A stretch of 9,754 bases of DNA from Thermoproteales archaeon. GTDB lineage: Archaea > Thermoproteota > Thermoprotei > Thermoproteales > Thermocladiaceae. Shown here one piece after another: positions 1-5,404 of this stretch. Positions within the stretch are counted from its first letter, which is position 1, and every line of letters starts with the position of its first letter. The notes under the pieces were generated by a model. The model worked only from the letters and a program-made list of their open reading frames with translations. It made no database searches and had not been told where the DNA came from. Where the stretch lies: contig JAMOMD010000188.1 of the NCBI GenBank assembly GCA_027068725.1, positions 1 to 9,754 on the forward strand. The letters run 5' to 3'. Position numbers and translations under genes: made by a program.

Positions 1-549
1 CTTAACAGGAGCGTCACATAGGTATATGAACGCTGGAACAAGTGCATAACCTCCTCCTAGTCCTACTATACCACTTATTATTCCTATGAAGAATCCTATG
101 AGACCCTTCTTCAGAGCACTGCCAGGGATGTAGTTTAGTTCTGGACCTCTTCTCATTTTTCCGAGCCTCATCATTATTCCCTCGATCAATATCCTGATGG
201 ATACGTAGAGGAAAGCAGCACCGAGAATTTCGGCTAGTATCCACTCTGTTCTTAACGTGAATAGAAATATTATAGAACCTAAAAAGGAACCTACAGCACC
301 TGTTACAGCTACTATTTTAACAGTGTTATAATCAACATTTCGTAATCTTATATGTGCAATAGCGCCACTTGCTGCTGTTATTACGACAGCTGCAATTGTG
401 GTACCTATAGCCATTGGTAGAGAATAGTGGAATAGAAAGTACAACGTTGGTAGCATTATCACACAGCCACCAATTCCCAAGAAGCCACCGACTATTCCTG
501 CAGCTAGACCAGTTAACAAGAGTAGGAATACCTGCAATGGGGACGTCAT
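1..549 (-). CDS. TauE/SafE-family membrane permease (partial, C-terminus off window)
   Basis: Likely a membrane transporter of the TauE/SafE (DUF81) family, whose members move sulfite, organosulfonates or other small anions across the cytoplasmic membrane; the substrate here cannot be told. I translated 183 open codons from the ATG at 549 to the window edge. The family's two internal glycine-rich repeats are visible: GGFLGIGGC at residues 21-29 followed by VIMLP, and GIVGLGGGYALVP at 160-172. Hydrophobic spans lie near residues 7-28, 44-66, 76-98, 104-124 and 149-175. Complete relatives are about 250-280 residues, so roughly a third is missing only because the window ends. A TATA-like TTTAAA centred about 27 nt upstream suggests a nearly leaderless mRNA. 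The gene stands alone, with no sulfur-metabolism gene visible beside it. The family call is confident, the substrate is unknown. Confidence 0.88.
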   Translation of the reverse strand, partial: MTSPLQVFLLLLTGLAAGIVGGFLGIGGCVIMLPTLYFLFHYSLPMAIGTTIAAVVITAASGAIAHIRLRNVDYNTVKIVAVTGAVGSFLGSIIFLFTLRTEWILAEILGAAFLYVSIRILIEGIMMRLGKMRRGPELNYIPGSALKKGLIGFFIGIISGIVGLGGGYALVPAFIYLCDAPVK

Positions 550-571
550 GGAGAAAGCTTTGACTTATCTA

Positions 572-580
572 AAATTTAAA
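572..580 (-). promoter_or_regulatory. TATA box of the TauE/SafE gene
   Basis: On the minus strand this reads TTTAAATTT. Its centre lies about 27 nt before the ATG at 549, the spacing expected for an archaeal TATA box driving a leaderless or very short-leader transcript. Inferred from position and composition only. Confidence 0.5.
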
Positions 581-706
581 CATTTTTCATAACTAACACC
601 TTTCAATTCCTCATCTGGAGTCAAAATTAAAATAAAACAAAAGTCTAAAAAATAAATTGAAAAACAATACACAACAGGAAGAATAGTTAAAATCCACTGG
701 AGATAG

Positions 707-713
707 TTTAATA
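707..713 (+). promoter_or_regulatory. TATA box for the candidate C/D sRNA
   Basis: TTTAATA, with a purine-rich GGAGA just upstream as a possible BRE. The centre at 710 predicts a transcript start near 735-737. That is the base where the terminal stem of the candidate sRNA begins, so promoter and RNA support each other. Confidence 0.45.
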
Positions 714-736
714 GAAAGACAAGTAAGTACACTCAC

Positions 737-805
737 AGGAGATGATGAAGGGAGGACTTACCGAATAACAAATGTGGAAGCCTCTCTTCCCGGGGTCTGA
801 TTCCT
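737..805 (+). ncRNA. Candidate box C/D guide sRNA
   Basis: This would be a 2'-O-methylation guide RNA bound by L7Ae, Nop5 and fibrillarin. A perfect C box ATGATGA is at 742-748 and a D box CTGA at 797-800. The flanks 737-741 (AGGAG) and 801-805 (TTCCT) pair to a five-pair terminal stem (four Watson-Crick, one G-T) directly against the boxes, as a kink-turn needs. Internally there is a D'-like CCGA at 761-764 and a degenerate C'-like ATGTGGA at 772-778. The D' guide would be 749-760 (AGGGAGGACTTA). The D guide region is 779-796, longer than usual (18 nt). The total of about 69 nt is slightly long for the class. A TATA box sits about 26 nt upstream. No target could be assigned by eye, and the weak C' and D' boxes keep this a candidate. 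Confidence 0.5.
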
Positions 806-886
806 TCAGGAAAATTAATAGTTTAAGAAAGCAGCTTGTGAACGTAAGTGCGAGCAGGCGAGAAGTGTTCTGGAAGGGACTTGTTT

Positions 887-976
887 TGGCGCCGGGGGTG
901 GGATTTGAACCCACGCCCCCTGTACGGGGACGGGATCTCGAGTCCCGCGCCTTGGGCCAGGCTCGGCCACCCCGGC
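887..976 (-). tRNA. tRNA-Ser(CGA), CCA encoded
   Basis: The minus strand folds as a type II tRNA. The acceptor stem GCCGGGG (970-976) pairs with CCCCGGC (891-897), the discriminator is G at 890, and an encoded CCA occupies 887-889. The T arm is GTGGG-TTCAAAT-CCCAC. The anticodon stem CGGGA/TCCCG closes the loop CTCGAGA, giving anticodon CGA, which reads the serine codon UCG. A long variable arm CCCC-GTACA-GGGG and the G discriminator fit serine identity. The body is 87 nt without CCA, normal for an intron-less tRNA-Ser, and no intron is seen in the anticodon loop. A TATA box lies just upstream at 1010-1017. Confidence 0.96.
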
Positions 977-1009
977 TCTTTAGAATCGTTGTTCGTAAGT
1001 ATTTTGGGA

Positions 1010-1017
1010 TTTAAAAA
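1010..1017 (-). promoter_or_regulatory. TATA box of tRNA-Ser
   Basis: On the minus strand this reads TTTTTAAA, with the centre about 37 nt before the mature tRNA 5' end. That allows a short 5' leader to be removed by RNase P. It overlaps the T-run of the upstream L40e hairpin. Confidence 0.5.
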
Positions 1018-1034
1018 GCGTTTCTTCTTACGCT
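1013..1034 (-). terminator. Hairpin plus T-run after L40e
   Basis: On the minus strand AGCGT (1030-1034) pairs with ACGCT (1017-1021) around an eight-base A/G loop, followed by TTTT at 1013-1016. It begins 3 nt past the L40e stop codon. The five-pair stem is modest and archaeal termination depends mainly on the T-run, so this is a plausible but weak terminator. It would separate L40e transcription from the downstream tRNA. Confidence 0.35.
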
Positions 1035-1037
1035 ACC

Positions 1038-1196
1038 TTACTTGGCCTTGTATCTCTTTGGTCTCAGGTTCTTGCTTTTACATCTTCTGCACTTTTCTGC
1101 TCTTGGTGGGTTTCTTGCACCACACTTTCTGCATATTAGGTAGCCGAATCTGTGCTCTAGTGCTATTCTGAGCTTCTCGGGGTCTGTTACTGGCAT
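1038..1196 (-). CDS. rpl40e: Large ribosomal subunit protein eL40 (L40e)
   Basis: Translation from the ATG at 1196 gives a 52-residue protein beginning [20 protein letters not shown] and ending in a very basic [11 protein letters not shown] tail. It carries two CxxC knuckles, C22-x2-C25 (CRKC) and C36-x2-C39 (CRRC), separated by [10 protein letters not shown]. This is the conserved zinc-finger arrangement of archaeal and eukaryotic L40e, and the length matches the family (about 48-56 residues). It binds zinc and 23S rRNA in the large ribosomal subunit. Archaeal L40e is free-standing and not fused to ubiquitin, as seen here. The gene is single, with a TATA-like TTAAAAA about 30 nt upstream and a hairpin after the stop. 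It is short enough to be missed by length-filtered gene calling. Confidence 0.95.
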   Translation of the reverse strand: MPVTDPEKLRIALEHRFGYLICRKCGARNPPRAEKCRRCKSKNLRPKRYKAK

Positions 1197-1221
1197 AGTC
1201 TCTGTGCGGAGATTATTGATT

Positions 1222-1230
1222 GGTTTTTAA
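1222..1230 (-). promoter_or_regulatory. TATA box of L40e
   Basis: On the minus strand this reads TTAAAAACC. The centre is about 30 nt before the ATG at 1196, predicting a leader of only a few bases. Confidence 0.45.
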
Positions 1231-1258
1231 CTCTTAATGCGGGAAGGTCTAAGACTCC

Positions 1259-1267
1259 TTAAATATA
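1259..1267 (+). promoter_or_regulatory. TATA box of the gfcR-like gene; decides its start
   Basis: TTAAATATA is centred at 1263. It predicts transcription starting at about 1288, exactly at an in-frame GTG. An upstream in-frame ATG at 1237 would lie before this promoter and would put the TATA box inside coding sequence. Confidence 0.55.
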
Positions 1268-1287
1268 GTGCACATTCTTGGGGCTCT

Positions 1288-2037
1288 GTGCAGAAGTCGA
1301 GGCTAAGCAAAGTAGCTGCGCAGTTTGAGGCTGTGGAGCTACTGAACATAGCGAGATCACTGCTTAAATTATCGTACAGAGAGCTAAGCGAGATACTTAA
1401 CTTGCCGGAGAGCGTACTATGCAGATACACGAACGGCGAGTTATTGCCTTCTCCTGAGACTGCTGTGAACATCGTGAATAAGCTCGAGAATTTGCTCTCG
1501 CTTGATGTTGTTCTTAAGCGATTGATAAAGGTAAGAGAAGGCTACATCAATTTCACACACATAGTCACGCAGAGTGACCTATTGAAACTATACGCGAGAA
1601 GAGTGAGAAACATGTTTCAGGAACTTGGCATAACTAAAGTTCTGACTGCAGCGACTGACGGCATACCGCTTGCAGTATCTGCAGCAATATCCCTAGGTGC
1701 AGAGTTAGCTGTAGCAAAGCAGTACAAGGACTTGTTTGAAGACAGCTTCTACGAGACTACGTACATTGCAGGAGACCCGCCGAGAAAGGTCACACTATAC
1801 TTGCCGAAGTCTATGCTGAGTAAAGGAGATAGAGTACTCATAGTTGACGACATCGTCAGAACAGGAAGAACAATACAGTCACTCATAGACATCTGCAGGC
1901 AAGCAGAAGCACAGGTAGTTGGCATATCTGTGCTTATAGCACTAGGAACAGAGTGGCTTAACAAGCTGAGAGATGTTGACGCTAAAATTGACGTTGTCCT
2001 ATACTTGCCAAGCACATGCTCTTCACAAACATCGTAA
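1288..2037 (+). CDS. gfcR: GfcR-like transcriptional regulator (HTH plus PRTase-like domain)
   Basis: A predicted DNA-binding regulator of the archaeal HTH-phosphoribosyltransferase family. In haloarchaea the GfcR protein controls sugar catabolism genes, but whether this one does is inference. Numbered from the GTG, a helix-turn-helix lies near residues 26-55 (LSYRELSEILNLPESVLCRY). The PRTase-like fold follows, with the PRPP-type signature VLIVDDIVRTGRT at 183-195. Length is 249 residues. The open frame extends back to an ATG at 1237, adding 17 residues (MREGLRLLKYSAHSWGS) that look unlike the family. I prefer the GTG because a TATA box sits 25 nt before it. The last 22 nt overlap the downstream glycosyltransferase gene, so the two are probably co-transcribed. 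Metabolic PRTase activity is less likely because of the N-terminal HTH. Confidence 0.82.
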   Translation: MQKSRLSKVAAQFEAVELLNIARSLLKLSYRELSEILNLPESVLCRYTNGELLPSPETAVNIVNKLENLLSLDVVLKRLIKVREGYINFTHIVTQSDLLKLYARRVRNMFQELGITKVLTAATDGIPLAVSAAISLGAELAVAKQYKDLFEDSFYETTYIAGDPPRKVTLYLPKSMLSKGDRVLIVDDIVRTGRTIQSLIDICRQAEAQVVGISVLIALGTEWLNKLRDVDAKIDVVLYLPSTCSSQTS

Positions 2038-3383
2038 GCAGTACAGTAGTACTGGTACTTGCAATATTCACGTACTACACTGCTATATTTCATACAGTTC
2101 TACTATACGCATACGACAAGCATAGAGCGCGCGTACTTAAGTACGCGAATATTAGCAGTAAGAGCACTCGATTAATTGTACTTGTTCCATGCAAGAGAGA
2201 GCCAGCAGAGATAGTTGTGAAATTCTTAGTAAATAATGTACAGAAGCTTGAGAAGTACTATGCGACCATAGTGTACATTCTAGATGAATATTCTATAGAG
2301 GAGATAGAGGATATCCTAAGTAAATTCTTGTCCGTATTGAGAGGTCATAATGTTGATGTTATAATATTGCCAAGCAGAAGTTCTAAAAATAAGGCTTCTG
2401 CACTTAATAGAGCCCTACGTGCCCTTAGACTTAGTAAGGATAGTGTTATTACTGTTCTTGATGTGGATTCAATTTTAGAGAACATTGGAAAGTTAGATGT
2501 TGCTGTAGGTTCTCCTAGATGGATTGGGTATAGTATAATAGATTCAAAGCTCGGCCGGGGACAGGTGCTTGGTTATGATATATTCTTTCGAGTGCTTGAA
2601 GGAATGTATAGTATATTTAGATGGATTCCCACACTAGGCTCCGGACTAATGGCAGATTTACAGCATCTTGCGAGACTTGGCTATTTTTCTGAGGATGTTA
2701 TATTAGAAGATGTTGATTTTTCAATAAAAGCTGCTAGAGAGGGCGTCTCAATATTTTACCCATCCTGTACTGTGCGTGTGCAGGTACCTGCTACCTATAC
2801 TGCACTTCTTAAACAACAGGTCAGGTGGGCTTATGGTGCTGCACAGCTTGTACGTAAGTACTTCAGGACCTGTCTTAGGAGACCTGTAGTGTTGCTGTAC
2901 TTAATGCAGTACTTAACCTATGCTGGCCAGCTTCTTCTAACTGTTGTTATAGATGCTGCAGTTCTGCTTAATGCTGCTCCCCCTCTTGCAGTTCAGCTCT
3001 TTGTGTACATCATGTTTCTGTACGCGTCCGCACTCTATCCCATGTATCTTCTCCTGCGAGGTGAGCTCACGAAAGACAAGCTTGTATGGTTGAATAGGGT
3101 AAACATGGCCTTTGTTGTCATGAGCCCGCTGATACTTTATGGTCTTGTCGCAGGTTTCTTGAATATGCCATTCAGGTGGATTCCTACCCCTAAGATAGAG
3201 AGTCCTCGTGGACTTAGTCCACGAGAATGTCGTATAGAACTTGTAGTATGCATATTCCTGACGGTGCTCACAGTGCTAGCACTACTTCACGACTTCTGTA
3301 TACTTATGCTGATATCGCTGAGCTATGTCGCAAGTTACGTATGGGGACTTGTGAGAGTTATGCAAAGTCAGCTAGCTCGCTAG
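2016..3383 (+). CDS. Membrane glycosyltransferase, family 2 (processive type)
   Basis: A 455-residue integral membrane GT2 enzyme predicted to transfer sugar from a nucleotide-sugar to a growing glycan or lipid acceptor. An N-terminal membrane helix (about 8-32) precedes the cytosolic GT-A domain. That domain shows the DxD metal site DVD at 149-151, an ED catalytic pair at 231-232 (ILEDVDF), and QQVRW at 267-271, the Q/RxxRW signature of cellulose/hyaluronan synthase-type enzymes. Hydrophobic helices follow near 291-320, 325-347, 362-383, 408-425 and 426-447. The ATG at 2016 lies inside the gfcR-like gene (22-nt overlap), which suggests coupled expression. The stop shares CTAG with the convergent glycosylase gene. 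No other polysaccharide genes are adjacent, so the product is unknown. It could make an exopolysaccharide, a glycolipid or an N-glycan part. Confidence 0.85.
   Translation: MLFTNIVSSTVVLVLAIFTYYTAIFHTVLLYAYDKHRARVLKYANISSKSTRLIVLVPCKREPAEIVVKFLVNNVQKLEKYYATIVYILDEYSIEEIEDILSKFLSVLRGHNVDVIILPSRSSKNKASALNRALRALRLSKDSVITVLDVDSILENIGKLDVAVGSPRWIGYSIIDSKLGRGQVLGYDIFFRVLEGMYSIFRWIPTLGSGLMADLQHLARLGYFSEDVILEDVDFSIKAAREGVSIFYPSCTVRVQVPATYTALLKQQVRWAYGAAQLVRKYFRTCLRRPVVLLYLMQYLTYAGQLLLTVVIDAAVLLNAAPPLAVQLFVYIMFLYASALYPMYLLLRGELTKDKLVWLNRVNMAFVVMSPLILYGLVAGFLNMPFRWIPTPKIESPRGLSPRECRIELVVCIFLTVLTVLALLHDFCILMLISLSYVASYVWGLVRVMQSQLAR
2130..2147. repeat. 18-bp perfect palindrome inside the glycosyltransferase gene
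   Basis: CGCGTACTTAAGTACGCG reads the same on both strands. It lies about 115 nt after the glycosyltransferase start and 92 nt after the gfcR-like stop. It could be a dimeric regulator site or chance; nothing else in the sequence decides this. Confidence 0.5.
3205..3225. repeat. Inverted repeat, 9-bp arms, 3-base spacer
   Basis: CTCGTGGAC and GTCCACGAG flank TTA, so the mRNA could form a tight GC-rich hairpin. The same bases encode a short duplicated peptide, SPRG-L-SPRE, in a loop between membrane segments of the glycosyltransferase. Confidence 0.5.
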
Positions 3384-4021
3384 CTCAGGAAGTCAAGTAT
3401 TGAAGAGCGCTTTCTCTGCACGCCCTCTTTAACTATGGAGAATGCCTTCTTCAGATCTTCCTGAAGGTATGTGCGAAGTCTCGGATTATAGAGAGCAGCA
3501 GCAGGATGATACGTTGGCACAACAATTGTTCTCACATCACCTGGAAGCACAACCTCGTACACTCTACCTCTTATCTTAGAGATCTGAGATACCTCAGACT
3601 CTCTATAGCCAGCTAACTTCAAGATCTCTCTAGCACTGTGCCTGCCAAGGCATATTATTAGGCGTGGACGAATTAGCATTATTTGACGAACAAGAAATGG
3701 GAGACATGCAGCAATTTCCTCTGGTTCAGGATCTCTATTATTTGGAGGGCGACACTTTAGCACGTTAGTTATGTACACGTCCTCTCTTCTCACACCTAGC
3801 TCTGAGAGAAGCTTTGTCAGTAAATTACCTGCAGCACCAACAAATGGTCTACCTTGCTCATCCTCTTTCTCTCCTGGAGCTTCTCCAATTAGCATAACTT
3901 CAGCACGTAGATTACCTTCACCAGGAACGGGATTACGTCTACAGGCGTGAAGAGGACAGCGTTTACAATTGCGTATCTCTCTGACAAGTTCCTCATACTC
4001 GCGCTCTATGTCTAAACTCAT
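3380..4021 (-). CDS. Family 4 uracil-DNA glycosylase (4Fe-4S)
   Basis: Removes uracil from DNA to start base-excision repair of deaminated cytosine, a constant load in thermophiles. The 213-residue length fits family 4 (about 190-230). Motif 1, GEAPGEKEDEQGRPFVG, spans 46-62. The motif 2 region HPAA is at 172-175. The four cluster cysteines are C19 and C22 (CKRC), C90 (LKCRPPNNRDP) and C106 (AACLPF), matching the family spacing for a 4Fe-4S cluster. The C-terminal tail KRSSILDFLS resembles an archaeal PCNA-interacting peptide with the leading Gln replaced. The gene is divergent from the CdvA-like gene across a shared palindromic TATA, and its stop codon shares CTAG with the convergent glycosyltransferase. 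The ATG at 4021 lies 28 nt from the TATA centre. Confidence 0.95.
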   Translation of the reverse strand: MSLDIEREYEELVREIRNCKRCPLHACRRNPVPGEGNLRAEVMLIGEAPGEKEDEQGRPFVGAAGNLLTKLLSELGVRREDVYITNVLKCRPPNNRDPEPEEIAACLPFLVRQIMLIRPRLIICLGRHSAREILKLAGYRESEVSQISKIRGRVYEVVLPGDVRTIVVPTYHPAAALYNPRLRTYLQEDLKKAFSIVKEGVQRKRSSILDFLS

Positions 4022-4043
4022 CCTACGAGCATTTTACACGCTT

Positions 4044-4055
4044 GATATTAATATC
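4044..4055. promoter_or_regulatory. Palindromic TATA element shared by divergent genes
   Basis: GATATTAATATC is a perfect 12-bp palindrome. Its centre is about 28 nt from the glycosylase ATG (4021) on the minus strand and about 26 nt from the GTG (4075) on the plus strand. Both are at TATA spacing for leaderless transcripts, so one element could direct both genes. Confidence 0.5.
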
Positions 4056-4074
4056 TTGTAGACAAGGACTGCTC

Positions 4075-4761
4075 GTGGTACTTAAGCTATTTGGCAAGGG
4101 CAGTGATAAGGACATTTTTGAGAAGTACAAACATCTGATAGGCAAGCCTATAGTAACATCATCAGGAAAAGAGATAGGCAAGGTGAAGAAACTTAAGGTA
4201 AGAAAAGAGACTGGAGAACTTCTAGCAATTATATATGAGACAAGTGACGGTGAAGAGAAGATCCTAGACTGTACAAAGACTAAAGTTAACATAATGGATG
4301 GCACAGTAATTATTCAAGATCAGGAAGATGTTGTTAAAGAATTTGAGATAAGCACAAAAATAAACTCAATAAAAACCCAAGTTGCAATGATTCGAGAGAA
4401 AGTTAGAAAACTTCAGGAAACCTATATGAAGCTGATAGAGCTATTCGTCAATAGTAAGATTGATAGTACAACCTTCAGCGATGTTAAGTCTAAGCTAGAT
4501 TCAGAGAAAACTAGACTTCAAATGTTGTGCGAGGAGAGTCTTAAAGAGATAGAGAATAGCATAAGAAATCTAGATGAGAAGACTGAATCCCTCAAGAGAA
4601 GAAGAAACGAACTTTATGTGAAGAAAGTTCTTGGAGGATTATCGCCGAGCGAAGAAACTGAACTTGAAACTCTAGAAGAAACCTTTAGAAGGATAGACAA
4701 GCTTAGACAAGAACTTCTTCTTCTAAGAGCTGAGCTAATACGTGAATGTACAAACCTGTAG
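4075..4761 (+). CDS. CdvA-like protein: PRC-barrel plus long coiled coil
   Basis: Resembles CdvA, the crenarchaeal division protein that binds membrane and DNA and recruits the ESCRT-III homologue CdvB. From the GTG at 4075 it has 228 residues. A PRC-barrel-like beta domain lies at about 18-81 (KHLIGKPIVTSSGKEIGKVK onward), then an almost continuous charged coiled coil from about 95 to the end. The coil has a KVRKLQETYMKLIEL-x-SK-x-DSTTFSDVKSKLDSE pattern that matches my recollection of Sulfolobus CdvA. It lacks the proline-rich linker and C-terminal ESCRT-III-binding tail of CdvA, and no cdvB or cdvC gene is near. It may therefore be a CdvA paralogue rather than the division protein. An in-frame TTG at 4042 would lie inside the TATA palindrome, so the GTG is preferred. 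Confidence 0.7.
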   Translation: MVLKLFGKGSDKDIFEKYKHLIGKPIVTSSGKEIGKVKKLKVRKETGELLAIIYETSDGEEKILDCTKTKVNIMDGTVIIQDQEDVVKEFEISTKINSIKTQVAMIREKVRKLQETYMKLIELFVNSKIDSTTFSDVKSKLDSEKTRLQMLCEESLKEIENSIRNLDEKTESLKRRRNELYVKKVLGGLSPSEETELETLEETFRRIDKLRQELLLLRAELIRECTNL

Positions 4762-4813
4762 CATGTATCCATAGCATCTAGTGCCTCATCTCCGTAGACG
4801 TAATTCTGAGAGA

Positions 4814-4822
4814 TAGTTATAA
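4814..4822 (+). promoter_or_regulatory. Possible TATA box of the winged-helix gene
   Basis: TAGTTATAA is centred about 32 nt before the ATG at 4850 and predicts a leader of a few bases. The gene is therefore probably transcribed separately from the CdvA-like gene, whose stop lies 88 nt upstream. Confidence 0.35.
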
Positions 4823-4849
4823 CAGGAACTTCAGGATTCAGGATGATCG

Positions 4850-5152
4850 ATGAGATGCTCAGAGCTGGATATCGTAGTTAAGATAATGCAGCAAGCAAGT
4901 GTCCTAGGTAGAAGACTGAGCAAGCTTGGATTACTTGCAGCATTTGTTAAGATAATGCAAGAAGCTACCTATCAGGAGCTCAGGACAGTGCTTGGCAAGG
5001 ACTATGATGAAGTTCTGAGAGAAGCACTGAGACATGGAATAGTTTCTGTGAGAGGTACACGAGTTAGACTTACCTGGATAGGCGAGCTGTTTCTAGCATC
5101 ATTATCTTCGCTGCTTGAAAGTCTGACGTTTGTCGAGCGATATTATACGTAA
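4850..5152 (+). CDS. Small winged-helix-like protein, function unknown
   Basis: A 100-residue protein not recognised by name. The middle (about residues 27-85) looks like an archaeal winged helix. Helices span LLAAFVKIMQE and TYQELRTVLGKDYDEVLREAL. A strand-turn-strand wing, GIVSVRGTRVRLTWIGELFL, follows, where the V-R-LT-x-x-G-x-x-FL pattern is common in crenarchaeal wHTH proteins. An N-terminal helix carries KIMQQAS, echoed by KIMQEAT at 34-40. It may be a DNA-binding regulator, but no effector domain is present. An ATG at 4843 is in another frame and stops after 12 codons. The gene is convergent with the zinc-ribbon gene, with an 18-nt gap between their stop codons. Confidence 0.6.
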   Translation: MRCSELDIVVKIMQQASVLGRRLSKLGLLAAFVKIMQEATYQELRTVLGKDYDEVLREALRHGIVSVRGTRVRLTWIGELFLASLSSLLESLTFVERYYT

Positions 5153-5170
5153 GCGTTAGCTATTCTTGGC

Positions 5171-5404
5171 TTAGAGCTGTATGCTTATTGATTTGAATTT
5201 CTCTGTCATAGCTTCTTCATAAGGAACAAACTCGCCCGTGTCGTCATCAATGTAGCCAAGCACCTTGTGCTCAGTATTTCTCTTACATCTTGGACAGTAG
5301 AGGTACAGTATATTTCCAAATGCTGTTAAGTCAAATCCCACGTCAAGGTACATGTCTAAGCCACACTGTGTACACCTGAGTAACCAGCGTGTCATATTCC
5401 TCAC
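5171..5404 (-). CDS. Small zinc-ribbon protein coupled to the RimK-like ligase
   Basis: A 77-residue protein with two CxxC knuckles, C11-x2-C14 and C37-x2-C40, 22 residues apart. This is a typical zinc ribbon with a short strand-rich segment between. The tail is acidic then basic (DDDTGEFVPYEEAMTEKFKS). The start is the GTG at 5404, whose GTGA overlaps the TGA stop of the upstream ligase gene, a strong sign of translational coupling. An ATG at 5395, preceded by GAGG, is an alternative giving 74 residues. It does not look like LysW, the amino-group carrier used with LysX, because LysW is shorter and ends in an acidic motif with a terminal Glu while this ends SIQL. The role is unknown; a partner or substrate of the ligase is a reasonable guess only. 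Confidence 0.72.
   Translation of the reverse strand: MRNMTRWLLRCTQCGLDMYLDVGFDLTAFGNILYLYCPRCKRNTEHKVLGYIDDDTGEFVPYEEAMTEKFKSISIQL

Larger units (their letters stand above)
550..886. other. Intergenic region with AT-rich stretch; no protein gene seen
   Basis: This 337-bp gap separates the permease gene from the tRNA. Bases 590-700 are AT-rich and low in structure, with no open frame that resembles a gene. Bases 707-805 hold the candidate sRNA and its TATA box, listed separately. Bases 806-886 show nothing I can name. Open frames that cross this region into the tRNA gene are chance products of the tRNA sequence. Confidence 0.6.

Noticed and set aside
772..1171. Two overlapping plus-strand open frames crossing the tRNA and L40e region
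   Set aside because: They run antisense through tRNA-Ser and the L40e gene, and their tRNA-derived stretch (GVGFEPTPP-like) is a well-known false translation of tRNA sequence.
1749..2093. Minus-strand open frame of 114 codons
   Set aside because: It lies antisense to the gfcR-like PRTase motif and the glycosyltransferase start, and shows no domain features of its own.
4762..4850. Minus-strand reading NPEVPVITISQNYVYGDEAL in the gap before the winged-helix gene, looking like a protein tail
   Set aside because: It has no start codon after an in-frame stop, and it runs antisense into the CdvA-like gene where it becomes low-complexity Ser/Arg. Most likely chance, though a gene remnant cannot be fully excluded.
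4841..4870. Possible second C/D box RNA around GATGATCGATGAGATG
   Set aside because: No intact C box followed by a properly placed D box and no terminal stem; the bases fall at the start of the winged-helix gene.
5171..5404. Assignment of the zinc-ribbon protein as LysW with the ligase as LysX
   Set aside because: The C-terminus lacks the acidic LysW ending with terminal Glu, the protein is too long, and no lysine or arginine pathway gene is nearby.
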